From: DASRDS01 sp035570055
Lineage (GTDB): Bacteria; Gemmatimonadota; Gemmatimonadetes; Gemmatimonadales; Gemmatimonadaceae
NCBI GenBank assembly: GCA_035570055.1
Contig: DATMLM010000037.1
Location: forward strand, 1 to 64,000
Direction of reading: 5' to 3'
Length of the DNA: 64,000 bases
Shown here: positions 1-8,065 of the stretch, piece by piece
Numbering within the stretch: position 1 is the stretch's first letter
Layout of the letters: each line of letters begins with the position of its first letter
Translations under genes and position numbers: made by a program
The notes under the pieces: generated by a model
The model's database searches: none
Seen by the model: the letters and a program-made list of their open reading frames with translations, nothing else
What the model was told of the DNA's origin: nothing

Positions 1-97
1 GGTCCTTGCTGGAGTCGTTTCTACCGGCGGTCTAGCAGCATTAGCTGTGAAAGTTTCCCGCAAAAAGACCGGAACAGAGAAATCATCCCGAGTTTAA
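1..97 (+). CDS. C-terminal tail of an unidentified membrane-type protein (partial)
   Basis: A frame open from base 2 ends at TAA (95-97). It reads as a small-residue hydrophobic stretch (Val, Leu, Ala, Gly) followed by a basic tail (VSRKKTGTEKSSRV), which looks like a last transmembrane helix with a cytoplasmic end. The gene starts outside the window. Its stop lies 19 bases before the DUF899 gene, so the two may be co-transcribed. The piece is too short to name a family, and chance openness over 31 codons is possible. The stretch is clearly richer in A/T than the rest of the window. Confidence 0.4.
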   Translation, partial: VLAGVVSTGGLAALAVKVSRKKTGTEKSSRV

Positions 98-116
98 ATA
101 ACTAAGGAGAAATAAA

Positions 117-896
117 ATGTCGACGAACAAAGAGAAAGACAAACAATACGGAAAAGGGCTCACGATGAAGACACCCCCGATCGTGTCGCAGCAAGAGTGG
201 GAGGCTGCGCGGCAGCAGCTCCTGGTGAAGGAGAAGGCCTTGACGCGCTCGCGGGATGCGCTGGCGGCCGAGCGTCGACGGATGCCGTGGACGCTGGTGG
301 AGAAGAAGTATGAATTCGACGGGCCCAACGGCAAAGTTAACCTGCTCGATCTATTCGAGAGCCGCAGGCAGTTAATCGTCTATCGCGCCTTCTTTGAGCC
401 CGGAGTGTTCGGCTGGCCCGAGCACGCCTGTCGCGGGTGCTCTCTGGGCGCGGATCAGGTTGCCCACCTGTCTCACCTGAACGCGCGCGACACGACGCTC
501 GCCTATGTCTCACGCGGCGGGCAGGCGGACATCGCGCGGGTGAAGGCGCGGATGGGCTGGACGCTGCCCTGGTACACCATCACCGACAGCTTCGACAAGG
601 ATTTCGGCGTCGATGAATGGCATGGGCACAACGTGTTCTTCCGCGATGGCGAGCACGTGTTCCGCACGTACTTCATTAACAGTCGCGGTGACGAGGCGAT
701 GGGCACCACGTGGAGCTACCTGGACATCACCCCGCTCGGCCGCCAGGAGACATGGGAGGACTCGCCAGAGGGGTACCCCCAGAGTCCGCCGTACAAGTGG
801 TGGAACTGGCACGACAACTACGACGCCGAGGCTGCGCCCAGCGCGAAGTGGGTGCAGATCTCCGACGCTGGAGAAGCCGCTTTTAGAAAGCGCTGA
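117..896 (+). CDS. DUF899 family (thioredoxin-fold-like) protein
   Basis: The 259-aa product carries the usual DUF899 features: an N-terminal PPIVSQQEWEAARQ stretch, a central FEPGVFGWPEHACRGCS segment with two Cys, and the aromatic-rich tail YKWWNWHDNYD. Members have a thioredoxin-like fold and are cytoplasmic; their substrate is unknown to me. The start at 117 is set by AAGGAG about 8 bases upstream. That start adds 16 Lys/Asp/Asn-rich residues (MSTNKEKDKQYGKGLT) before the point at 165 (MKTPPIVS) where family members usually begin. This extension and the upstream bases are A/T-rich and unlike the body of the gene. A start at 165 is the alternative. Family call is firm, function open. Confidence 0.85.
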   Translation: MSTNKEKDKQYGKGLTMKTPPIVSQQEWEAARQQLLVKEKALTRSRDALAAERRRMPWTLVEKKYEFDGPNGKVNLLDLFESRRQLIVYRAFFEPGVFGWPEHACRGCSLGADQVAHLSHLNARDTTLAYVSRGGQADIARVKARMGWTLPWYTITDSFDKDFGVDEWHGHNVFFRDGEHVFRTYFINSRGDEAMGTTWSYLDITPLGRQETWEDSPEGYPQSPPYKWWNWHDNYDAEAAPSAKWVQISDAGEAAFRKR

Positions 897-943
897 ACCA
901 TGATCACGGGCAAAATGAATCGCGAGTAGGCGCCGTCGGGCGC

Positions 944-2833
944 TCAATCTCTGAGATACTGCTCGAAGTACGCCAGCATATCACCGAGCATCACGCGAAT
1001 GTTGGCGGGACTCTGGATGTAGTAATTCTCGTTCGGATACGTCTTGTACTTGACCGGCTTGTACTTCACCTCCAACCGGTCGACGAAGATCTTCGACGCG
1101 TCGGAGCGGGGGAATGGCTTGCCCTCGCCGTGGATCAGGAATAGCGGCGTCTTGACCGAGTCGAGGTAATAGACCGGCGAGAGACTGCGGTAGAGCGCCG
1201 TCGCCTGCGGCAGGTAGCCCAGCTCGTAGTGCAGCAGCTTGATGTGCCGCATCTCCTGCTCGTCGGTGAACGCCAGCCAGTCGCCATATCCCGACGCGGC
1301 GATTCCGGCCTGGAAGAGTCCGGGCGCGAAGGCGGACGCGGCGAGCGTCATGCAGCCGCCGTAGCTCGTGCCCGTGATTCCCATGTGCGTGGAATCGATG
1401 TACGGCAGTGTTTTGAGGTACGCGACTCCGGCAATAACGTCTTTGAGATCGCAACGCCCCCAACACCCGTTGTTCGCATCCTCGAACGCTTTGCCGTATC
1501 CCGAGCTGCCCCGAATATTCGGCAGCAGCACGGCGTACCCGCGTTGCGCGAAGAACTGTGCCTGGACCCGATACGTATCATTGAACGACGACGTCGGACC
1601 GCCGTGAATCAGCAATATGCCAGGCGCTTTCTTGCCAGCGTCCAACCTCGGCTCGTAGAGATACGCCGAGGTCACCACGCCATCGGTTGAACGGAATTGA
1701 ATCTTCTTCGGATGAATGAGCACGGCATCGCGCCACGATGGGGCAACTGACACCGTCAGCCGCGTCGGCGTGCCACCGGCACTCGGCACGGTGTACAAAT
1801 CCGCCGGCGCGGTCGGACTCTCCATGGTGAAGGAGATATGCGATCCATCGGGCGACCACGTCGCATTATTGATGAACCCCTGGCCGTCGGGCTTCACCAC
1901 CACGCGAGCCGCACCGCCGCTCGCCGGCACGACACGGAGATCCTGCGTGCCATTCGACAGTGACACATAGAGGATCGATTTCCCGTCCGGCGCCCAATGC
2001 GCGCCATTCTGATTCGCGTTCTCGGCGGCCAGCTGATGCGGCGCCCCGCCCGCGAGCGGCACGGCCCAGTAGTTGATCCACCCACTCCGCTGCGACCGAA
2101 ACAGCATCGTCGACCCGTCGGGCGAGATCAGCGGGTAGCCGAACGTCGCGCCAGCCCCGTAGTCGAAGAAATTGGTGTCCTTGACGACGGTCCGCGCGTC
2201 GCTGCCGCCGGCCGCATCGGCGATCAACACGTCGTGGTCTTGCCACCGGTCGTCGAGTCGCACGTACACGAGGCGCTTGCCATCGGGCGTCCACGACGGG
2301 AACACCTCATAGCGCGGATCGCTCGTGATCCGCGTGATGCTGGCACCCGGCACGCTGACGACGTAGATGTCGTAGCCGCCGGATCGATCATCGGCGACGG
2401 CGATTGACCGGCTGTCCGGCGACCACGAATAGGAGTTGACGTGCGACCCGAGGTGGGTGAGCGGCACCGTTCTCCCGTCCTCGAGCGATGTCACGTACAT
2501 CTCGGACGCGCCCTCACCCCTCTTGCTCGAGATGTAGGCGAGCCACTTCCCGTCTGGTGAAAAGGTCGGTTGGTGCGGCTGCAGGAATGGGATGTCCCCC
2601 ATGTCGACGTTGAGCGGCGTCGGGAAACCGCCGCTCGCGTTCACCGTCCACAGATCCGAGCCGCCGAGCGGCGACGCGAACATGATGCGCGCGCCGTCGG
2701 GCGACCATTGCGGCGTCGCCGTCCCCACCACCGAATGTATCGCCGTCAGATCTTCGGGGCTCAGCGGCGTGACCTGTGCGGATGCGGCACGCACGGCCAC
2801 CAGTGCGAGCGCAACTATCGGGAATCGCGCCAT
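944..2833 (-). CDS. Exported S9-family (prolyl-oligopeptidase-like) protein, catalytic triad altered
   Basis: The 629-aa product has a signal peptide (ALVAVRAASAQ), an N-terminal TolB/PD40 beta-propeller (repeated WSPDG motifs) and a C-terminal alpha/beta-hydrolase domain. The nucleophile elbow is intact (GTSYGG, Ser about 490). The other two triad positions are not: the HG-x-x-Asp site reads HGEGK (Lys about 572), and the catalytic-His site near YPNENYY has Tyr (604/605). It may be a divergent S9 subfamily or a non-peptidase hydrolase/binding protein. The ATG at 2833 is chosen because it gives a clean signal peptide; a longer frame upstream lies inside the preceding gene. Its start overlaps the esterase gene by 19 bases, and it is the last gene of the SusCD operon. 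Confidence 0.85.
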   Translation of the reverse strand: MARFPIVALALVAVRAASAQVTPLSPEDLTAIHSVVGTATPQWSPDGARIMFASPLGGSDLWTVNASGGFPTPLNVDMGDIPFLQPHQPTFSPDGKWLAYISSKRGEGASEMYVTSLEDGRTVPLTHLGSHVNSYSWSPDSRSIAVADDRSGGYDIYVVSVPGASITRITSDPRYEVFPSWTPDGKRLVYVRLDDRWQDHDVLIADAAGGSDARTVVKDTNFFDYGAGATFGYPLISPDGSTMLFRSQRSGWINYWAVPLAGGAPHQLAAENANQNGAHWAPDGKSILYVSLSNGTQDLRVVPASGGAARVVVKPDGQGFINNATWSPDGSHISFTMESPTAPADLYTVPSAGGTPTRLTVSVAPSWRDAVLIHPKKIQFRSTDGVVTSAYLYEPRLDAGKKAPGILLIHGGPTSSFNDTYRVQAQFFAQRGYAVLLPNIRGSSGYGKAFEDANNGCWGRCDLKDVIAGVAYLKTLPYIDSTHMGITGTSYGGCMTLAASAFAPGLFQAGIAASGYGDWLAFTDEQEMRHIKLLHYELGYLPQATALYRSLSPVYYLDSVKTPLFLIHGEGKPFPRSDASKIFVDRLEVKYKPVKYKTYPNENYYIQSPANIRVMLGDMLAYFEQYLRD

Positions 2834-4536
2834 GATGACGTATTGGCTCCAGTTGGGGCGTTCTTGGCGATCTGCGCGGCCATTTCCCGCAGCAGATCGG
2901 CGTTCGTCATAGGCTGCCACCCGTGTCCCTTGTTTGGACGCCCATAGCGAAAATCGCCCGCGTAATAGGGATTCTTCGTGCTCTCCAAAAAGTCTTCCAT
3001 GAGATAGACCGCCGGCGCGAGGTAGAAATCATCCATGTCGCCGGTCAGCATGTGGATCTTGCCCACGAGCGAGGGCCCGATCTTCGCCCAGTTCTGTTCC
3101 GCATAGTACCGGAGATCGTACCCATGATCGCGCATGTACTGTGCGACATCGTGGTCGATCACGCCCGTGTGAAAATCGAACAGCTGCCGCGGGTAGCCGT
3201 CCGCGCCCACCGGGCCATACGCGGCATTCCAGATGTCGAACTGGGCACACGACCGGCCGTGCGTTCCCGAGACGTCCTCCATTTGGCTGATGGCGCGGAA
3301 CGACGCGACCGGTTGCCCTTCCGGCGACTGTTGCATCATCCGCTCTGGAGCGCCAGGCGCCGCGTTCGGGACCACGAACGCGTTCGAGTCCGAATAGATA
3401 TCGACCAACTGCCAGCGTCGGAAGTCGATCGGATCCGGATAGAACGTCCATGTCCCCCCGAAGAAATCCGGGTGGTAGAGTTGCAGCGCGAGCGACTCCC
3501 AGCCGCCGGTCGATCCCCCAGTCAGCACGCGTGCGTATGGCTGGCGGATGATCCGGAAGTGCGATTCGACATACGGGATCAGCTCCTGCATGAGAGCGTC
3601 GCCGTACGGGCCGTTGTTGGCCGAGTTCACGGCGTACGAGTCGTCGAAGTACGGGGTGACATGTTGGAACGTCACCAGGATCATCCGCGGCATGGCATCC
3701 GAGTTCCACGATTGGTAGAACTCGTAGCCCGTCTCCTTCTTGCCACCTCCGCCGAACGGACGTGACGACTCGACGTTCGATCTCGCGCTCGGTGGCGCGA
3801 GTTGAATCGGCGGCGGCGGTGGCGACGGGTCGTCCGTGAAGCCGAACGGAGGGTCGAGGGAGAAGTGCGTTTGGATGTACAGGACCGGGTAGTACGTGTC
3901 CGGGTGCTCGTCGTAGCCCTTGGGCAAGAGTATCGTCGCGCCGAGCTCTTGCGGCACACCCCAGAATTTCGTGAGCAGGTCGCTCCTGATTCTGACCCAC
4001 TTGACCCACTTCGTGTCGTGGGGTGGTTCGAGCGGTGGAATCTTGTGATCGAACGCCAGCTTGACGTTGAACCCCTTCGCCGGATCCAGATGGACCTTCA
4101 CCGGCGTCGAGAGGAGATTGCCCGGAGCATACGCCCACCGTTGGCCTTCCCAATGATCTTGATGGGCCCAGATCGTGTGCCCGTCTGACCGATGGTACTG
4201 CGTGTACACGTTGAGCGCTGCCTGCGCGTAGTAGTCGCCCGCGGGCAAATCACGCACGTTGGCCAACGGATATCCGACGGCTTTCGCATCGACGACCGCC
4301 GATTGACCCGGTGCGAGCTGATCGACATCGATGGCGAAGATCGGCACGCGGCCCGTGCGAAATCGCGCCGACTGGTACGCGGCGATCCTCGGCTCAATGT
4401 CCGCGCGCTGAAAGAGCGTGACGAACAGCCGGCCCGTGATCGGACCGCTGTTGAGCGATGCGGGGAACGTCACCTCGAACCGCGGTTGTTGCGCGCCGAG
4501 TGTCGCCGCCAACGTCAGCGCGATCAGAGATCTCAT
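2815..4536 (-). CDS. Exported esterase-family alpha/beta hydrolase
   Basis: The 573-aa product starts with a short signal peptide (MRSLIALTLAATLGAQ). An N-terminal all-beta region of about 200 residues precedes a putative-esterase (PF00756-type) domain: YYPVLYIQTH, NSANNGPYGDALMQE, the elbow GGSTGGW (Ser near residue 375) and a C-terminal KGHGW supplying the His. The triad therefore looks complete, unlike the next gene. Relatives cleave carboxyl esters such as feruloyl, acyl or siderophore esters; the substrate here cannot be read from sequence. The start overlaps the stop of the LVIVD gene as ATGA, which suggests translational coupling. Likely periplasmic. Confidence 0.85.
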   Translation of the reverse strand: MRSLIALTLAATLGAQQPRFEVTFPASLNSGPITGRLFVTLFQRADIEPRIAAYQSARFRTGRVPIFAIDVDQLAPGQSAVVDAKAVGYPLANVRDLPAGDYYAQAALNVYTQYHRSDGHTIWAHQDHWEGQRWAYAPGNLLSTPVKVHLDPAKGFNVKLAFDHKIPPLEPPHDTKWVKWVRIRSDLLTKFWGVPQELGATILLPKGYDEHPDTYYPVLYIQTHFSLDPPFGFTDDPSPPPPPIQLAPPSARSNVESSRPFGGGGKKETGYEFYQSWNSDAMPRMILVTFQHVTPYFDDSYAVNSANNGPYGDALMQELIPYVESHFRIIRQPYARVLTGGSTGGWESLALQLYHPDFFGGTWTFYPDPIDFRRWQLVDIYSDSNAFVVPNAAPGAPERMMQQSPEGQPVASFRAISQMEDVSGTHGRSCAQFDIWNAAYGPVGADGYPRQLFDFHTGVIDHDVAQYMRDHGYDLRYYAEQNWAKIGPSLVGKIHMLTGDMDDFYLAPAVYLMEDFLESTKNPYYAGDFRYGRPNKGHGWQPMTNADLLREMAAQIAKNAPTGANTSSWRDSR

Positions 4537-5921
4537 TTCGACGCCACCTTGTGCGGCGCCGGCGCGCCGGGCGGTCCATGATCCCAGTCCTGGGCGCTGG
4601 AGATGTTCGGCATGCCCCAGTCCTCGCCATTCCACCCGCTGAACCCATCGAGCTTGAAGAACCACGCCCCGGTGTTCGAGTCCGTGATCATGATGAGCCC
4701 ATCGGCATTCCGCACCATGATGCCGAAGGCGCCATTGTAGATGCTGTGCCCAGTCCACTGCGGCAGACCGCCGAAGCCGGTCGCGTGCTGGCACTCGCAG
4801 GTGTAGTACCAGCCGATGGTCTTGGGGTGCGCCGCGTCCTGCATGTTGAAGATCTGGAGACCGTCTTCGTACGCCGAGACGAACACGTACGGCCAGCGGA
4901 TCTCGTGGTTGTGCGCGAGGTCGTTCCAGTCGGAATTCCACACCGAGACGGGCTGCGTCACCGCCTGCACTTTGCCCTCGAGCCCGGGTCGCAGATCATA
5001 AATACGGAGCGGGGCCCACTGATACTCGGTCTCGGTCACGGCGAACGCGCCGTCGGGCGTCGGCGTGAACGTGTGACCCCAACCCACGCCGGCCGAGCCG
5101 ACGATCGACGTCACGAGCTTGATCTGGTCCGTGTGCGTCACGTCGTACACGTAGTACCCGCCCGCGCCGCCACCGTAGAACTTGTCCTGATGCGTGGCGG
5201 GATCGTACTGCACCGCGAAGTCGTGATAGCCCGAGATCGCGATCTGGCCTTGGTCGAATCCCGGCAGCACTTCCTTGTGGGCTGAGCCTTGGGGGATCGG
5301 CACCGTGCCGATCAAGCCGAAGTCCTTGTCGCCGGCGATGGTCTTCTCCATGTCGTAGATGTTGGCGACGTTGGAGGTGGTCGTCGTGAAGAGCAGGACA
5401 CGGCCGTCCGAGTGCTTGTACACGAACAGGTTGTGGAATCCGCCGGGCAATGACGGCGCGGTGATCCGGGCGACGACTTTGATCTTGCTGGTGTCCGGCA
5501 GGCTCGTGACGTCGTAGATGATCGCGCCCAGGTCGGCGTCGGGCGAGCCTTGCAGGAACTGATAGCAGACGGCCACGTAGTACCGGCCGTGCAGCTTGAA
5601 GTACTTCGCCCGCAGGCCGCCATCGCCCTGATGCAGCTCATAGTTCTCGATCCGCCATTTATACAGCACCTTGGGATTCGACGGATCCTTGATGTCGATG
5701 ATCGTGAAGCCCGCCCGGTCGCGGATCTGGCCGACGTACGCGTATGGGCGGGACATCTCCTGCTCCAAGTCCGCGTCGGCGACCCGGAAATACCCGCCGA
5801 GCGGGACATGGGATAACAAGTGCACGTTGTTGCTGCCGCCGACCTTGTCGAGCTTCGGCGGATCCTGGGCCTGGATCGCGATGGCGCTCAAGGCCAACGC
5901 GAGTGTACCGACTCGAATCAT
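4533..5921 (-). CDS. Exported LVIVD-repeat protein
   Basis: The 462-aa product begins with a signal peptide (ALALSAIAIQAQ) and contains LVIVD-type beta-propeller repeats such as RAGFTIIDIKDPSNPKV, with further blades around IIYDVTSL, YVYDVTHTDQI and LQIFNMQDAAHP. LVIVD repeats form surface or periplasmic propellers of unknown function. It lies 9 bases downstream of the multicopper oxidase and is coupled (ATGA) to the esterase, so it works with the SusCD-oxidase set. No catalytic motif was seen; a binding or scaffold role is an inference. Confidence 0.85.
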   Translation of the reverse strand: MIRVGTLALALSAIAIQAQDPPKLDKVGGSNNVHLLSHVPLGGYFRVADADLEQEMSRPYAYVGQIRDRAGFTIIDIKDPSNPKVLYKWRIENYELHQGDGGLRAKYFKLHGRYYVAVCYQFLQGSPDADLGAIIYDVTSLPDTSKIKVVARITAPSLPGGFHNLFVYKHSDGRVLLFTTTTSNVANIYDMEKTIAGDKDFGLIGTVPIPQGSAHKEVLPGFDQGQIAISGYHDFAVQYDPATHQDKFYGGGAGGYYVYDVTHTDQIKLVTSIVGSAGVGWGHTFTPTPDGAFAVTETEYQWAPLRIYDLRPGLEGKVQAVTQPVSVWNSDWNDLAHNHEIRWPYVFVSAYEDGLQIFNMQDAAHPKTIGWYYTCECQHATGFGGLPQWTGHSIYNGAFGIMVRNADGLIMITDSNTGAWFFKLDGFSGWNGEDWGMPNISSAQDWDHGPPGAPAPHKVASK

Positions 5922-5930
5922 GTCACGCTC

Positions 5931-7580
5931 CTATGGATCGACGGTGAACCGCATCATCATGCCGGCGTCGAGATGCTCGGCGATATGACAGTGAGCCATC
6001 CAGACGCCGGGATTGGAGGCATCGAGTAACAGGTCTTCGGTCGTTCCCACGGGAACGAGCTCCGTGTCCTGCCAGGCGAGATTCGTATTGCGGACCCCAT
6101 CACGGTCGATCACCAGAAACCGCTGGCCGTGAAAGTGAATGGGATGCGCCATGGGGTGCATCGAACGCTCATCGTTGTGAATGCGAATCGTGATCATCTG
6201 GCCGGCGCGCATGTGCGGCCAGTCGATGTCCATGTTCTCTTTGCCGGTCGCGCTGTCGCGCATGATCCAGTGGACTTCTTTGCTGGTCGAGAGCCAGTTC
6301 ATGTCCGGCATCCCGTCGTTCCACTCGACGGGGTTGAAGTACATCGTGTCGATGGCCATGAACTGCACGAGGCTGCGCGGCAGCCCCTGAATGTTGACGG
6401 TCAGGATCAGGGTATGATCCGGCGGTCTGTCGAACTGGGACCGGAACCGGTCGATGTCTTTGGACACGTCGGTCACCGATCGCAGCGCGGTGAACTCCTT
6501 GGCGTGATCGGCCGTCGTGCGCTCCGGCGACACCGTCACCGTACCGAGCGTGTCCGCTTCGACCGAGTACTCGGCCGCGAAGTTCGACACCGCCTGGACC
6601 CGATTCGCGATCGGAAACGTCCCGGCGCTGTCATAGCGCCCCTCGACGATAAATCGCTGCGCGGGCGCGATCACGACGCTCGTCACCGGCATCTCGCGCT
6701 CATATCGACTCTCGTCGGTCGCGACGAGTTTGAGCTTGGCGCCGGCGAAGTCGATGTTGTAACTCCGGGCGTTCGACGCGTTCGTGAGAAAGAATCGCAC
6801 CACGTCCCCGCGGTGCACATCGAGATGATACCGCGGCTGCCCGTTCACCAGCAGGACATTGCCGAACCGTCCCATGATGGCGAAATTGGCGCCTTCTTTT
6901 CCGTAGGGAATCAGCCCGGTCTTATCGACGAGCAGATCGTCGAGGATGAGCGTGGCTTCCGCATTGACCGGGTTGTAGTACGCGGGATCCGGCGAATCGA
7001 CGCGCAGGTTCCCGAACAGGCCGAGCCCTTGCTCGATATCCTCGCGGATATGCGGGTGATACCAGAAGAGCCCCGCGTCGGGAACGTGCACTTTATAGAT
7101 GAACGATGCCCCTGGACCCACCGCATCGATGCCATCGAATTGATTGTCCAGCCTGACGCCATGCCAGTGAATCGATGATGGCAGATTGATATGATTCGTG
7201 AACCGGACGACGAACGTCGTATTTTGCTTGACCCGAATGAGCGGCCCGGGAATCTGTCCGTTGTACGCGTAGGTCGTGTACGTCGCCCCGTTGATCGTCC
7301 GGGTGACCAGACGTGCGTCGAGCGTCAATGTGTCGCCGTCTTTGACCTCGACCACGGTCCCCGGAACGGCGGGTGTGGCTGACCCCGACGGAAGAAACGC
7401 GGTGACCTGTGGTGACACACTGTCGAGCCCCGGCATCATTAACATCCCGGCCGGCATGGGTGGCATACGATGGCCGTGGCCGTCGCCCATGGGCATGGCC
7501 ATGTGCATACCGGCCATCGACGTATCCTGCGCTCTCACCGGGATACCAAAGAGCGCCAAGCCGAGTACCACCGCGCGCAT
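5931..7580 (-). CDS. Periplasmic multicopper oxidase
   Basis: The 549-aa product has a signal peptide (MRAVVLGLALFGIPVRAQ), a Met/His-rich segment (residues about 20-50, MHMAMPMGDGHGHRM) that may bind copper, and the full set of oxidase copper motifs: SIHWHG, WYHPHI, HPIHFHG and the type-1/type-3 HCHIAEHLDAGMMM. All ten His plus the Cys and axial Met can be assigned, so it should be an active three-domain laccase-like enzyme oxidising phenols or metal ions with O2. Unusually, it sits inside an operon headed by SusC/SusD. It shares one base (TGATG) with the preceding gene. Copper detoxification is the main alternative role. Confidence 0.93.
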   Translation of the reverse strand: MRAVVLGLALFGIPVRAQDTSMAGMHMAMPMGDGHGHRMPPMPAGMLMMPGLDSVSPQVTAFLPSGSATPAVPGTVVEVKDGDTLTLDARLVTRTINGATYTTYAYNGQIPGPLIRVKQNTTFVVRFTNHINLPSSIHWHGVRLDNQFDGIDAVGPGASFIYKVHVPDAGLFWYHPHIREDIEQGLGLFGNLRVDSPDPAYYNPVNAEATLILDDLLVDKTGLIPYGKEGANFAIMGRFGNVLLVNGQPRYHLDVHRGDVVRFFLTNASNARSYNIDFAGAKLKLVATDESRYEREMPVTSVVIAPAQRFIVEGRYDSAGTFPIANRVQAVSNFAAEYSVEADTLGTVTVSPERTTADHAKEFTALRSVTDVSKDIDRFRSQFDRPPDHTLILTVNIQGLPRSLVQFMAIDTMYFNPVEWNDGMPDMNWLSTSKEVHWIMRDSATGKENMDIDWPHMRAGQMITIRIHNDERSMHPMAHPIHFHGQRFLVIDRDGVRNTNLAWQDTELVPVGTTEDLLLDASNPGVWMAHCHIAEHLDAGMMMRFTVDP

Positions 7581-8062
7581 CAGAAGTCGGGGTTGCCGCC
7601 GTTACCCGTGACGTGCGCTTGAAACCGCTGCATCCACGTGCTCGGCGACGAGCCTTTGAGCAATATCGGCCCGCTCCACTTGGCCCCGATGGTTCGCTCG
7701 GCCGTCACGAGCACGATGAACTTGTTCCACGCCACCTGGCCGCGCGTCGTGCCGTCGCTCGCCAGTGTGCCGAGTGACACGGCAAGCGACAGGTCGGGCA
7801 CGGTGGCCCAGGCCACGTATACCGTGGCGCCGTTGAACGTGTCCGGTGTCGGCAGGCCCGCGACGGTCACACCGACATCATAGACGATGTGACCGTCTCG
7901 TGTGACGGGCATGGAAAACGGCGAGGCCGGGCGCGACAGCGTGGCCACGCCCGACGCGCCACGGCCCGTCGTGGTCGCGTCGAGCGGAATGCGATACATG
8001 GCGGGCCGGGTGCCCGCCAGCACGGACAACCCGGCCACTACGAAGAGCTGCCGACCGCGCAA
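7580..8062 (-). CDS. Small exported protein of unknown function
   Basis: The 160-aa product has an N-terminal hydrophobic segment (LFVVAGLSVLAG) resembling a signal peptide or anchor, then a beta-rich sequence (ATLSRPASPF, VYVAWATVPDL, GQVAWNKFIVLVTAE). I do not recognise a family. The sequence vaguely resembles single-domain beta-sandwich exported proteins. It lies 3 bases after SusD and overlaps the oxidase by one base, so it is very likely expressed with both; an accessory role for the oxidase is only an inference from position. Confidence 0.6.
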   Translation of the reverse strand: MRGRQLFVVAGLSVLAGTRPAMYRIPLDATTTGRGASGVATLSRPASPFSMPVTRDGHIVYDVGVTVAGLPTPDTFNGATVYVAWATVPDLSLAVSLGTLASDGTTRGQVAWNKFIVLVTAERTIGAKWSGPILLKGSSPSTWMQRFQAHVTGNGGNPDF

Positions 8063-8065
8063 CGC

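Noticed and set aside
930..943. GCGCC-GTCG-GGCGC hairpin between DUF899 and the S9-like gene as a terminator
   Set aside because: A 5-bp stem without U-run is too weak to call.
2834..2920. N-terminal extension of the S9-like protein
   Set aside because: The extra 29 residues are inside the esterase coding region and would hide the signal peptide that begins at 2833.
4537..4941. N-terminal extension of the esterase by 135 residues
   Set aside because: The extension is an Arg-rich shadow of the LVIVD gene; ATG 4536 with the ATGA overlap and signal peptide is the natural start.
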